A stretch of DNA of 64,000 bases, taken from positions 1,488,001-1,552,000 of the forward strand of contig JADJRJ010000028.1 of assembly GCA_016712265.1 (NCBI GenBank), read 5' to 3'. This DNA is from Gemmatimonadota bacterium. Its GTDB lineage: Bacteria; Gemmatimonadota; Gemmatimonadetes; Gemmatimonadales; Gemmatimonadaceae. The position numbers and the translations under genes are program-made. Under the pieces are notes generated by a model that worked only from the letters and a program-made list of their open reading frames with translations, had not been told where the DNA came from and did no database searches. Of the stretch, positions 45,559-54,473 are shown in pieces. Position 1 is the first letter of the stretch. Each line of letters opens with the position of its first letter.

Positions 45559-46731
45559 CTAACGCTCAGGGGTGCGTGCGCCGCGAGCCGTGTCGGCGAC
45601 GACCTCGCGCACCATGGCGTCGTGCGTGAGAGTGAGGTGCCCGGCGATGATCACCTTGTCGCCCACCTCCACCGGGATCAGCCCCGTGCCGGAGTCGGGG
45701 AGCACCTCGGTAAAGGCGCTGTTCGACCGGCCCGGGTTGATGTAGACCCACTGTGCGCGTCCGTCCTTGACCACGAAGACCAGCGGGCGCCCGTCACGTT
45801 CAATGACTGCCTGTCGTGGAACCAGCCGCCGTTTCGCCAGGCGACCTGACTCGAGTCGGACATCGGCATACATCCCGGGGCGGAGCGGGCCGGGGCTGGT
45901 GATTCTTACGAAGACCCGTCCGGCTCGCGTGGTGGTGTCGATCAGCGGCAGGACCGCGCTCACGCGTCCCGCGACGATGCGGCCCGGCGCCGACGCACTG
46001 GTGATGGAAGCGACCCCGCCCTCGCGGATGAGGGGAAGGTCATGCTCCAGCACAGAAGCCTCGATGCGCAGGGCATTGAGGTTGACGACGCGGGTCATCG
46101 CTTCACCGGCCTGGACGCGCTCGCCGGTCGTGCGGTCCACGCGGTCGACCATCCCGTCAAACGGGGCGACGATCGTCGCACGTTCCCGTTCGAGCTTGGC
46201 GCGGTCGAGCCGCACACGTGCCGCCTGGAGCCCGGATCGGGTGAGGGCGATGCGACGCTGTTCCGGTGTAGGTGGCCGTCCCAGCACGATCGAGTCCGGT
46301 GCGACGGCGTCCTGGTAGCGCACCTCGGCCTCAGCGACTGCGGCTTCCGCCTCGAGCACGCCCAGGTCGAAGGGGCGAGGGTCGAGGCTGACGAGTGTTT
46401 GTCCCCGCTTCACCCGGTCGCCAGGGCGCACGAGGACCTGTTGGATGGTTCCAGCGACTTCGGCGCGCAGCGTGGCCTCGCCGTCGGCCCGTACCTGCCC
46501 GGTGGTCGTAACCGAGAGGACCAGGTCGCCGTCGCTGACCTGGGTGACCGAGACCGGAAGGGCAACCGCGCGAGCGGAGGCTGGCGCATCGCTCCCGGCG
46601 GTTGCGGCCGCGGCGGAGTCCCCAGCCGGGGCGGTGCCGGAGTCCGCGTTTCCCGCGCCCTCGCCCTTCTTGCAGGCATTGGCCAGGGTGGCGACGGCGA
46701 GGAGGAGGAGAGGGGCTTTGAGCAGGGTCAC
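45559..46731 (-). CDS. RND periplasmic adaptor (membrane fusion) lipoprotein
   Basis: 390 aa. Lipoprotein signal (LLLLAVATLANACKK) and an Ala/Gly/Ser spacer, then the adaptor layout: lipoyl half (TTTGQVRADGEATLRAEVAGTIQQV, VRPGDRVKRGQTLVSLD), a short alpha-hairpin (about 125-185), second lipoyl half (RATIVAPFDGMVDRV), beta-barrel and the membrane-proximal domain. It is first in the operon, 6 bp from the half-pump gene. No TolC-type outer-membrane factor is in the window, so it must use one encoded elsewhere. Confidence 0.93.
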   Translation of the reverse strand: MTLLKAPLLLLAVATLANACKKGEGAGNADSGTAPAGDSAAAATAGSDAPASARAVALPVSVTQVSDGDLVLSVTTTGQVRADGEATLRAEVAGTIQQVLVRPGDRVKRGQTLVSLDPRPFDLGVLEAEAAVAEAEVRYQDAVAPDSIVLGRPPTPEQRRIALTRSGLQAARVRLDRAKLERERATIVAPFDGMVDRVDRTTGERVQAGEAMTRVVNLNALRIEASVLEHDLPLIREGGVASITSASAPGRIVAGRVSAVLPLIDTTTRAGRVFVRITSPGPLRPGMYADVRLESGRLAKRRLVPRQAVIERDGRPLVFVVKDGRAQWVYINPGRSNSAFTEVLPDSGTGLIPVEVGDKVIIAGHLTLTHDAMVREVVADTARGARTPER

Positions 46732-47030
46732 GTTGGTGGGCGCAGTGGACCTTACGGGCCCGCTGTGAAGGGGGCGTGAAGGTAAGCTGGCGTTGCCGTG
46801 GTGGGGTGGTAAGGGGGCTGAGGATTAGTGATTGGTGAAGCCGGCTCAGCCGCGTGGTCTGTCACGGGGCGAGGACACTGGGGTTTCCCCGAGTGTCCAG
46901 AAACGCCCGGCGGGTGTATGACTGCCGTCGTGCCCTCGATCAACGTTTCCCGGACAGGCGAGCACAGCGAGCGCGATCCGGGGTTCGGAGTCGTACTGGG
47001 TAAACTGCGGCGAGCCAGGAGCACTGGACG
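46732..47030. promoter_or_regulatory. Divergent region between the RND operon and the HTH regulator, with hairpin at 46873-46898
   Basis: 299 bp with no gene. GGACACT-GGGG-TTT-CCCC-G-AGTGTCC at 46873-46898 is an 11-bp inverted repeat with one bulged base. It is about 140 bp from the adaptor start and about 130 bp from the regulator ATG, and has no following T run. It may be an operator shared by both promoters. AGGAG at about 47018 is the likely ribosome site of the regulator. Confidence 0.5.
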
Positions 47031-47793
47031 ATGATTCCTCCACGGTTGCGGAAATTGCCGAGGTTGGTCGCGGTCGATCCGCGGCTGGAGGAGGTCATGC
47101 CGGCGGTGTACCGAGAGCTGATGCGTCCGCCCTGGGAGGTCGTGCCATTCGGACCCGGGGGGGGGGGGGTACGGACCAGCCGATGATCGACCGCGGGTGC
47201 TGGTGGATGCGGGCGACATTGCGACCACGGTGTTCGTCCGCGAGTTTCGCGAAGCATGCCAGATGGCATCGCTGTATCTCGTGGCTCGCCCAGGCGCGAA
47301 TGCCCATCGCCGGCTGCCACTTCTGGCGCGACTGGGTGCTGATGACGTGTTCTTTGCCACGAGCATTGAGGCAGACCGGCTGTTCGAGACCCTCGCCCGG
47401 AACGCGGCCGCCAGGGGTCTCGGCGTTTCCACAGGAAGCCCACGGCACGCTGGGGTTGGGGTAATGCCCTCGGGGCCAGCCGGAGAGCTGATGCTGTCGA
47501 TGCTTGAGAGGGACCCCTGTCCGCCGTGGCATGTGCGCGAGCTGTACAGGCGCTGTGGATTGTCGGAGCGCGCGGCCGAGCGTGGGATCGGCAACGCGCG
47601 TCTTGTGCATTTGCGTCGCATTCTGCGCGAGGTCCTGGTTCAGCGGGCTCGGCAGCTGCGCGCGGCGGCACTACCCTGGCGTGACGTAGCGGACATCCTC
47701 CAGGCGCCCTCTGTCGGCGCGTTGCACATGCGGATTGCTCGTGTAGCCGGCGAGCCCCCAGACTTGAGCAGTGACTCGCGTCGGCAAACGTGA
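47031..47793 (+). pseudogene. AraC-type HTH regulator interrupted at a G13 tract
   Basis: ATG 47031 opens MIPPRLRKLPRLVAVDPRLE and reaches PFGPGGGG, where a run of 13 Gs (47157-47169) shifts the frame into an early TGA. With 12 Gs the frame is continuous for 253 residues: GGGGYGPADDRPRVLVDAGD, a receiver-like middle (ASLYLVARPGANAHRRLP, LLARLGADDVFFATS), and a C-terminal helix-rich part (PWHVRELYRRCGLSERAAER; LPWRDVADILQAPSVGALHMRI) that resembles two HTH units. The gene is divergent from the RND operon and upstream of the secreted-protein operon. The tract could switch expression by slippage, or be a read error. Confidence 0.7.
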
Positions 47794-47850
47794 CTTCGAC
47801 CAGAGAAGAACTCGCTAACATCTTACCGTCCTCAACACGCGAGTCGAGCC

Positions 47851-48117
47851 ATGCTGACAACGAAGCGGAAGTCACGCCGTACACTGCTCTTTGCCGGAGC
47901 CACCCTGACCATGAGTCTTGCGGCTCTGGTGGTTGCGCCGTCACCCGCGGAGGCCTCGGAGTCTGCCGGGGGCGGGGCATGGTGTGCGAACTCCTGCGGT
48001 CCGATGGAGTCTCTGTGTTTCCCCTTGGAAGGGTCGGTCTGTGCCGTTCAGAGTTGCACCGACATTCACGGACGGTACAACTGGACTCACCGCATCACCT
48101 GTGGGCCTGCCGAGTAG
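47851..48117 (+). CDS. Small secreted Cys-rich protein
   Basis: 88 aa. Basic N-region and signal (TTKRKSRRTLLFAGATLTMSLAALVV, cleavage after AEAS-type Ala), leaving a mature peptide of about 50 residues with six cysteines: WCANSCG, SLCFP, SVCAVQSC, ITCGP. An even Cys number and no other conserved feature suggest three disulfides. The size and location beside beta-propeller and thioredoxin-fold genes recall NVEALA-type peptides next to propeller lipoproteins in Bacteroides, but I see no NVEALA motif. Not recognised as any named family. Confidence 0.7.
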   Translation: MLTTKRKSRRTLLFAGATLTMSLAALVVAPSPAEASESAGGGAWCANSCGPMESLCFPLEGSVCAVQSCTDIHGRYNWTHRITCGPAE

Positions 48118-48210
48118 GCCGCTCGCAATCAGCTACAGGCGGCGCGGTCGTCACGACGAAGCGCAGGTTCCTGGTCAACCGCATGACGCAGGCCGACACC
48201 GAGGGATGTG

Positions 48211-48915
48211 ATGCCCACCGAACGGTTCGAAACGGTGATGTCAGTGGCGATGGTCGTGGCAGCCCTGTCGGTTGCTGCGACCGTTGTCGCGCGCTATTCA
48301 GCTGCCGGTAATCGGGGCTCGACGCGACCGTCTGTGCCTGCGGTGGAGGCGGCCCGCGAGATTCCTGGGTGGCAGGAGATCGTACCATACACCCTCCCTC
48401 TAGGAGGGACGCCAGGCGCTCCTGTAGTCATAGTAGAGTTCACTGACCTGGAGTGTCCGGCATGTCGTGGCTATCACGAGGTCCTCGATGAAGTACTCGC
48501 GCGCAGAGGTGCTGACATGGTACTCCGATACGCCGCCTTTCCGCTCAAGATGCATCGATTCGGCCTGTCGGCAGCGCGCGCAATGGAATGCGCCGATTCA
48601 GTGAGCAGGGCCAGAGAGTGGCTGACGGCGGTCTATCGTCATCAGGATTCATTAGGGCTCTTGGGGTGGGGAGACCTCGCGCGGCGTGCGGGAATCTCAG
48701 ACACAAGCCTGATTGTGTCCTGCGCGACGAGGCCCCGCACGCATCCGCGAATCGATGCCGCGATGCGAATTGGGACCCGCCACGGGGTCGAAGCCACACC
48801 CACTCTTTGGGTTAATGGGTTGGAGTTTCGCGGCGGCCTCTCCGCGGAGCGACTCGACTCACTGGTGGTCCGCATGGCGGACGACGTTAGGCGCCGGGAG
48901 GGGCCGCGCGAATGA
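48211..48915 (+). CDS. Membrane-anchored DsbA/DsbG-like thioredoxin-fold protein
   Basis: 234 aa from ATG 48211 (an adjacent GTG at 48208 is possible). An N-terminal anchor (VMSVAMVVAALSVAATVVA) precedes a DsbA-type domain: VVIVEFTDLECPACRGYHEV with active site CPAC (about 83-86), an alpha insertion, and the cis-Pro region GVEATPTLWVNG. Such proteins oxidise or isomerise disulfides in the periplasm. The neighbouring Cys-rich secreted proteins are obvious clients. The stop overlaps the following propeller gene by 4 bp. A CGTTAGGC octamer lies near the end. Confidence 0.85.
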   Translation: MPTERFETVMSVAMVVAALSVAATVVARYSAAGNRGSTRPSVPAVEAAREIPGWQEIVPYTLPLGGTPGAPVVIVEFTDLECPACRGYHEVLDEVLARRGADMVLRYAAFPLKMHRFGLSAARAMECADSVSRAREWLTAVYRHQDSLGLLGWGDLARRAGISDTSLIVSCATRPRTHPRIDAAMRIGTRHGVEATPTLWVNGLEFRGGLSAERLDSLVVRMADDVRRREGPRE

Positions 48916-50015
48916 CCTGGCTGCGTCGCATTATCGCGGTCGAGACGCTAGCAAGCGTCGCGTGCGCGCAACTCGGCGACACCGCCTCTGCACGCGATAC
49001 TTCAACAAGTGTGGTGGTGGCGCCGCGAGCCTCGGCGCCTGCGGTCACTCTTGGAGCGCCAACAGTTACGATCGGCGGGACGCCACCTCGTCAGGACGAT
49101 GAGCTCAATCACAAGAACGGCTTCCTTTCCGGCGTCGAGCTCGACTCTTTGAGCTTCGTGATTCTGGACGAATCCAAGCTCAGGTACTTTCACTCGTCGA
49201 GGCAAACGACCGTTTTGGGCCGGGCGGGTAGTGGGCCTGGGGAGTTTCGCGCCCTGGCGACTCTGTGTCGCGTTCATGCGGACACGCTCGTGGCCTACGA
49301 TGCCGTGCTGCAGCGCGTCACGGTGGTGACAAGTGAAGGTGAGCTAGTCAGGCAATTCGCAGTCGGAACGGTCGGTGGCATGCCCAGAGATGGCTGCGTG
49401 GGCGACGGTACCTTCCTCCTGTATCCGATACGTCGGGAGACGGGAGGGTTGGTGCGCATGAATACTGCGGGTGCGGTGGTGGACACACTCGTTCATGTGG
49501 AGCTGCCGACCCTTGGCAGGAGGGTTTCCTTTGTGGCGGACGCCGGAACGGTGATGATTGCGAACTCAAACGATGGGCGAATGCGCCGGATCTCTGTGTC
49601 GCATGGGGAACTGCCCGCGCTCCGACTCTCAGAGACGAGGAGGAAGCTGAGCGTGGAGGACGCGCGGGCGCTCTTTCCGTATCAGGCAGCGGCCGGCTCC
49701 AAAGTGAGAGCGAGGGGGGAGCGCGCTCCAGAGCGCCTTTGGCCGCTCTTCGAGAAGGCACTTGGCGACGGGGCCGGCGGTATCTGGCTTCAGGATGTGA
49801 CGACCGATGGCTTCGCGGCGGAGCAGTGGGCTTGGATCGACTCTCACGGGACCCTGAAGGGTCGCCTCGCGATCGAGGCCGAGGGGAACACGCTGCTTTC
49901 TCAAGCCGTGCAGTTCGTCCCCGGTGCCGTCTGGATTCTCCGGCGCGACCGCGATGGCGCCGCGTACTTCGAACGCCGACCGATTATTGGGAGATCGACG
50001 GGAAAGTCAAGCTGA
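48912..50015 (+). CDS. Secreted 6-bladed beta-propeller protein (paralog 2)
   Basis: 367 aa, start in an ATGA overlap with the DsbA-like gene. The N-terminus (RRIIAVETLASVACAQLGD) is a short leader, possibly lipidated or cleaved at ACAQ. Blade signatures: GFLSGVELDSLSFVILDESKLRYF, LGRAGSGPGEFRALATLCRV, VVAYD-like turns, VQFVPGAVWILRRDRDG. It lacks the CxxC seen in the next paralog. It has a helix region with KLSVEDARALFPYQA. Two bases separate its stop from the next gene. Confidence 0.75.
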   Translation: MTWLRRIIAVETLASVACAQLGDTASARDTSTSVVVAPRASAPAVTLGAPTVTIGGTPPRQDDELNHKNGFLSGVELDSLSFVILDESKLRYFHSSRQTTVLGRAGSGPGEFRALATLCRVHADTLVAYDAVLQRVTVVTSEGELVRQFAVGTVGGMPRDGCVGDGTFLLYPIRRETGGLVRMNTAGAVVDTLVHVELPTLGRRVSFVADAGTVMIANSNDGRMRRISVSHGELPALRLSETRRKLSVEDARALFPYQAAAGSKVRARGERAPERLWPLFEKALGDGAGGIWLQDVTTDGFAAEQWAWIDSHGTLKGRLAIEAEGNTLLSQAVQFVPGAVWILRRDRDGAAYFERRPIIGRSTGKSS

Positions 50016-50017
50016 CA

Positions 50018-51211
50018 ATGATTGTGATGAGAACAGACACCTTGCGGTTCAGGACGGCAGGGGGCGCCGTGGAGCGCTGCGTGGCCGACCAAAGAGGCAG
50101 GTCTCGGCGTCGGGATGGCAACACCCTGCTGTGCGTCGCGCTGCTTTGCCTGTTAATCACCACCGCGCCCGCGAGCGGGCAGGATGTTCGACTGACAGGT
50201 CGAAACCCGTGTCGCAATTGCTCGCTTACGATCGAGAAGTGGCTCGTCATTGGGGATACGGGGGGCCCCGGCGAGTTGTCCCACCCCGAGCCCCGGGTTG
50301 AGCGCATGCGCGATGGAGCCTTCCTCGTGACCAGCCCGTATCGCCCGACTCTACAGGTGTTCACCGCTGGGGCGCGCTTTGGACGGGTTGTTGGCAAGGA
50401 GGGGAGCGGCCCCGATGAGTCGCGTCAGGTAGCAATCGCCCTCGTCGGTCCAGGGGACACAGTGCACACCTTTGATGATGCACTGAGGCGCTACCGCGTG
50501 GTTGACCCGAGCGGGAAGACCGTGCGCTCCCACCCAATCCAGTTCGGCCCCCGGTTTGAGGGCGTCATGACGCAGAACTTCTTCGTGCTCAACGCACCGG
50601 TCTACACAGCCGACCTGATCGGGCTTCCGCTTCAGGTACTTGATCGACGTGGCCGGCTGGTGCGATCCACAGGATCAAGCACCGGACTCTTCCGCCCCGA
50701 CGTCCGAAACATCGATCAACGCGCCTTGGCGCGCGCGCGAGGGGACACTATCTGGTCGGCGCATCGCGGAGAATATCGCGTGGACTTGATCGATGCGGCG
50801 TCCGGCAAGAGCGTTCGGAGTTACGTGCGCGACGTGGAGTGGTTTCGCCCGTCCCAAACTGGCCAGCGTTCGGCGGGTGCCGCCCCTGAACCGTATGCGA
50901 TCCTCACGGATGTCCGTGAGGATGCGAATGGATACCTCTGGGTGATGGTTGGTGTGCCGGACCCCGCGTGGCGCGCGGTATCCCAGGAGCGGTCGCCGGG
51001 TGACACACACGGCTCAGTGGGCGACGACAACGCCTTCCGCGATACGGTGATCGAGGTGTTCGATCTCAGGTCTGCGCGTCTGATCGCGATGGCACGCTCC
51101 CCTCGATTCCTCTATCAGTTCGTGGAGCCCGATCTGGCAGTGTCGATTGTGCCAGATGCGGAGGGATTTCGGCGAATGGAGTTGGTGCGCTTGCAGTTGA
51201 AACAACCCTAA
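50018..51211 (+). CDS. Secreted 6-bladed beta-propeller protein with N-terminal CxxC (paralog 3)
   Basis: 397 aa from ATG 50018 (ATG 50027 also possible). A long basic N-region precedes the signal (NTLLCVALLCLLITTAPASGQ). The mature chain starts with NPCRNCSLTIEKWLVIGD: a CxxC directly before the first blade, then EGSGPDESRQVAIALVGPGD, FDDALRRYRVVDPSGK and further blades, ending RRMELVRLQLKQP. The CxxC could be redox active or bind metal and could be a substrate of the DsbA-like protein two genes upstream. It is followed after 16 bp by a second Cys-rich gene. Confidence 0.75.
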   Translation: MIVMRTDTLRFRTAGGAVERCVADQRGRSRRRDGNTLLCVALLCLLITTAPASGQDVRLTGRNPCRNCSLTIEKWLVIGDTGGPGELSHPEPRVERMRDGAFLVTSPYRPTLQVFTAGARFGRVVGKEGSGPDESRQVAIALVGPGDTVHTFDDALRRYRVVDPSGKTVRSHPIQFGPRFEGVMTQNFFVLNAPVYTADLIGLPLQVLDRRGRLVRSTGSSTGLFRPDVRNIDQRALARARGDTIWSAHRGEYRVDLIDAASGKSVRSYVRDVEWFRPSQTGQRSAGAAPEPYAILTDVREDANGYLWVMVGVPDPAWRAVSQERSPGDTHGSVGDDNAFRDTVIEVFDLRSARLIAMARSPRFLYQFVEPDLAVSIVPDAEGFRRMELVRLQLKQP

Positions 51212-51227
51212 CTTGGAGGACCACGTC

Positions 51228-51698
51228 ATGTTGAGAGTGAGCGGTATCACGCTCGGGCTCGTTGCGGCGATCACCGGGACGATTCTGGCGGGAGCCACGT
51301 CGACGGCCGACGCGTCTGATCTCCGGACGCTACCGTGGGTCGGCCTTCAGGAACCCTGCGAGTTCTTGTGTCGCTCCTGCGGCACGGACAAGCACGACAT
51401 CGTCCAAGCCACCGAGAACAAGCACAAGTCCTCGCACCTGGAGAACTGCAACACAGGGGAGTGCACCTCGCACGAGACCTGTGACCTGGTCTCCAAGCGC
51501 CTGGAGGAGCTCTGGCCACTGCTTAATAACCAGAAGGGAGACCGCCTCCGCCAGCTCGTCAGTAGGCACGCTGACGTCCTCGCGTTCAACGCAGCCCGCG
51601 GATCCATCCAGGTGCGATGCACCAAGGGGGAGTTGATCGCGAACCTGCCGTTGACTGATGACCAGCGCGCGTCGCTCGAGGCGATCGGCGTGGAGTGA
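51228..51698 (+). CDS. Secreted Cys-rich protein, second type
   Basis: 156 aa. ATG 51228 is fixed by GGAGGA at 51215-51220. Signal: GITLGLVAAITGTILAGATSTADA. The mature part begins with a Cys cluster CEFLCRSCG, then ENCNTGECTSHETCDLV, and ends with a helical region (LEELWPLLNNQKGDRLRQLVSRH) and one more Cys (VRCTKG), eight in all. It has the same Cx(2-3)CG flavour as the 88-aa protein at the other end of the operon, but no clear homology. Unknown family. Confidence 0.7.
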   Translation: MLRVSGITLGLVAAITGTILAGATSTADASDLRTLPWVGLQEPCEFLCRSCGTDKHDIVQATENKHKSSHLENCNTGECTSHETCDLVSKRLEELWPLLNNQKGDRLRQLVSRHADVLAFNAARGSIQVRCTKGELIANLPLTDDQRASLEAIGVE

Positions 51699-51774
51699 CC
51701 GTTGGGGTGACGCTGCGCGGACGCCCGAATGAAGCGGGTGCGCCGCGCAGCGCAACGGGTGGCTCCTGCTCGTC

Positions 51775-52215
51775 TTACCTGGTCTCCCGCTGCGCGAGTA
51801 CAAGGCCAACGCCAAACTCCTCGCATCTGTCCTGATCCGCCGATCCCGCGCGAGGAGCCGCAGTGTCGGCCACGCGTCGCGCGCGATGAGTACGCTGGCC
51901 AGGTCAATCGCGTCGAGCGCACCCTCGGGCTCCAATGGCCACGGCGCAGACGCGACATGCACCGCGCGGTCGGTCCATTGGCAAGAGCTCCCCACTGACG
52001 CACGGCCGCGTCGTAGTCAGCGTGCAACCTCGGGCCTGCGCGTCGCTCACCAGACCACCCTCCCGGGCACGATGGATCGCCCGAGCGCTCTCGATGGTCG
52101 TCAGCTCCGACGTCACGACCAACGAGGCACCCTCGAGCGCGGCGACGACCTCGCCTGACTCAACCTCGCCGAAGAGCTAGGAGAGTACCGCGCTGGACTC
52201 CACGTACAGGACCAT
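51775..52215 (-). pseudogene. Degraded PIN-domain (VapC-like) toxin, copy 1
   Basis: Reading from ATG 52215: MVLYVESSAVLS, TAG at codon 13 (52177-52179, where relatives have Trp), LFGEVESGEVVAALEGASLVVTSEL (split reading), TTIESARAIHRAREGGLVSDAQA. Then frame changes near 52045, 51970 and 51830 connect RLHADYDAAVRQWGALA, EGALDAIDLASVLIARDAW, RDRRIRTDAR and GVGLVLAQRETR to a TAA. The full series is a typical PIN ribonuclease (about 145 aa) with its Asp/Glu set, inactivated by one nonsense codon and at least three indels. A matching antitoxin was not recognised. Confidence 0.75.
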
Positions 52216-52356
52216 CGCTATCGGGTGGCCCGAACCAAGTCGAGCAACTCCTGAGAAGCACATTCAGGCAACCCAACTGCGGTTCGACGATACGGGGTGC
52301 GAGGCTTTCAGCGACACGAAGTTCACCCTTCGCCAGCAACTGGCGGCGTCCGGCCG

Positions 52357-53677
52357 GGCCGGTACGGGATTCTGTGTGTGAGGCCATACTCACCCCCAAG
52401 GAGGGGTTATGGCTCAAGCCACGCAGTTCCCGGAGTTTGACCCGGTCGCCCTGGATGCGCTGATCGGGGACACGAAGACGCCGGAGGACCTGTCGGCCCT
52501 GTTTCGGTTCATGCAGAAACGGTTGGCGGAACGGATTCTCGGCGCCGAGTTGACCGCGCACCTCGGCTATGCCCCGGGGGACGAGAAGCCGGCGGGGCAG
52601 ACGAATCACCGGAACGGGGCGACGCCGAAGACGGTGCTGACCGAGACGGGGGCCCTGCCGCCGGCGATCCCGCGCGATCGGGAGGGGACGTTCCGCCCCC
52701 AGCTGGTCCCGACCGGCGTGCGGCGCTTGCCGCAGTTCGACGCGAATGTGCTGTCGCTCTACGCCCGCGGGATCTCGGTCCGGGATATCCAGGCGCATCT
52801 CGAAGGGCTCTACCAGATCGAGATCTCGCCCAGCTTAATCAGCGCGGTCACCGACGAGGTGCTCGGCGAGGTGCGCGCGTGGAAGGACCGGCCGTTAGAC
52901 CGGATGTATCCGGTGGTGATCTTCGACGCCCTCCGCCTGAAGATCCGGGACGAGGGGGTGGTGAAGAACAAGGCGGTGTACCTGGCGCTGGGCGTCGATC
53001 GCGACGGGCGGAAGGACGTGCTGGGGCTCTGGATCGAGCAGACGGAGGGGGCCAGCTTCTGGCTGCGCGTGATGACCGAGCTCCGCAGTCGCGGCATCGA
53101 GGATATCCTGATCGCGCTCGTCGATGGCCTGGTGGGCTTTCCCGACGCGATTACTCGCGTCTTTCCGCAGACGCAGGTGCATCACTGCGTGGTGCATCTG
53201 GTGCGCCAAAGCCTCGCCAACGCCCCGTGGCGGGACCGCCGGGCGCTGGGGGCCGCGTTGCAGGCGATCTATCGGGCGCCCACCGAGGGCGCGGCCACGC
53301 GCGCGCTGGAGGCCTTTGCGGCCGGCCCGTGGGGCACGCGCTACCCGGCGATCCCGGCCCTGTGGCGGCGGCACTGGCCGCACGTCGTGCCGGTCTTCGG
53401 CTTCCCCCCGCCGCTGCGCACTGCTCTACACCACGAATGCGATCGAGAGCCTGCACATGCAATTGCGGAAGATCGTGAAGACCCGCGGCCATTTCCCGAA
53501 CGATGAGGCGGCGACCAAGTTGCTCTACTTGGCGCTCCGTGACATCCTCAAGAAATGGCAGAAGGGGAACCACGCCTCGCACGCCGCCCTGCCGTTTCTC
53601 GCGTTGTTCTTTGGAGCCCGTTTCACCGATCACGGCTAACCACTCACGGGCCTCACACACAGACTACGGTACACGCC
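52357..53677 (+). mobile_element. IS256-family insertion sequence, about 1.32 kb
   Basis: Terminal inverted repeats of about 29 bp. The inner 15 bp TCTGTGTGTGAGGCC (52371-52385) are exactly inverted at 53649-53663, and the outer 14 positions match at about nine. The element holds one transposase gene and nothing else. No 8-bp target duplication could be seen at the proposed ends (TCCGGCCG against CTGTGAGG), so the element may be old, or the insertion site rearranged. It sits between two PIN-toxin remnants that share about 70 bp. Confidence 0.8.
52409..53639 (+). pseudogene. IS256-family transposase, frameshifted before the catalytic Glu
   Basis: ATG 52409 with GGAGGGG upstream. The first frame (to 53506) has the mutator-type features: LAERILGAELTAHLGY, GISVRDIQAHLEGLY, first Asp in VVIFDALRLK, second Asp in LIALVDGLVGFPDAI and QVHHCVVHLVRQS. 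Near 53410-53425 one extra base shifts the frame; the remaining domain, TNAIESLHMQLRKIVKTRGHF with the catalytic Glu, continues in another frame to 53639. Total 1,231 nt, i.e. 410 codons plus one base. As read it cannot make an intact DDE enzyme. Confidence 0.88.
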
Positions 53678-54473
53678 CTGTGAGGCCCACAAACACGGCG
53701 TCCACGGATTCAGCCGCACGCAATGTTGCACGCGCGCCTCAGCGCACGACCAACGCGCGGGTCAACGTTCGTCACTCCTGGGAGCATACGAGCGCTGCAG
53801 CGCGAATCATCGGCCACGCGCGGGTGCACAGCGCCGCCGCCACGGTCGCAGCGCACCGCGCGCGCCGCACACCTGGTGACTCCGCCCGCACCACGACCAA
53901 GTCCTGGCTGACGGTCACCGCCGCCGACGTGCGCACGAGCAACTCCTGGGTCAAACGGCGCAATCCCGGGCAACAGATCGGCAGGGCGCCCCGGCACACG
54001 CGTCGCGCGCCGGGTGATCTCGGCGATTCGTCCCGACGCCACGGCAATTCCGGCCGACACAGCTGCGGCCCCTGCCGACACATGCGTCGCGTAGGCCACA
54101 TCAAGACCGACTCCGCTGTCATCGGCAGCCGATCAGGAGGACGAAGCGCCGCCGCGCGTGTGCACGCTCGCGGCGCACCTGTTCACGTGAGCGATCTCTC
54201 CCGACACAGCGCCAAGTCGGCCGCACATCTCCCCGCGCAGCAGACCTCATGTGGCGGCGTCGCTACATCGAGCGCCAGCGCATGCGTTCACGGCTACGAA
54301 TCACCACGACCTCCGGCGCGCGCAGGCGGACACAATCCTCTCGCCGGCGGCACCCTCGGCGCCGCAAACCTCACCGGTGAGTGACCAACTGTCGGGATGG
54401 GTCACGCGCCCCGGCCCACCGTTCGCCCACCCTGCGCGCCGGCCGGAAGGGTCGTCGCGAGCCTTCATTCACC
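53678..54473. other. Accessory region without recognisable gene
   Basis: About 800 bp. Open frames exist on both strands because the region is GC-rich, but the translations are compositionally odd (long His/Arg/Ser-rich on plus, Ala/Arg-rich on minus) and show no fold or motif. It reads like decayed coding sequence inside the toxin/IS island. Confidence 0.5.

Noticed and set aside
46752..47980. Long minus-strand open frames over the regulator and its upstream region
   Set aside because: Translations are Arg/Pro/Ser-rich with no fold, and the plus strand gives a coherent HTH protein.
48118..48210. Small gene or tRNA between the Cys-rich peptide and the DsbA-like gene
   Set aside because: No cloverleaf could be drawn, and the only short frame (VVTTKRRFLVNRM) has no start context or similarity.
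52216..52356. Antitoxin partner for PIN copy 1 upstream of its start
   Set aside because: A short stretch (LLAKGELRVAES) is faintly antitoxin-like, but no start, HTH or full frame could be put together; the IS end lies right beside it.
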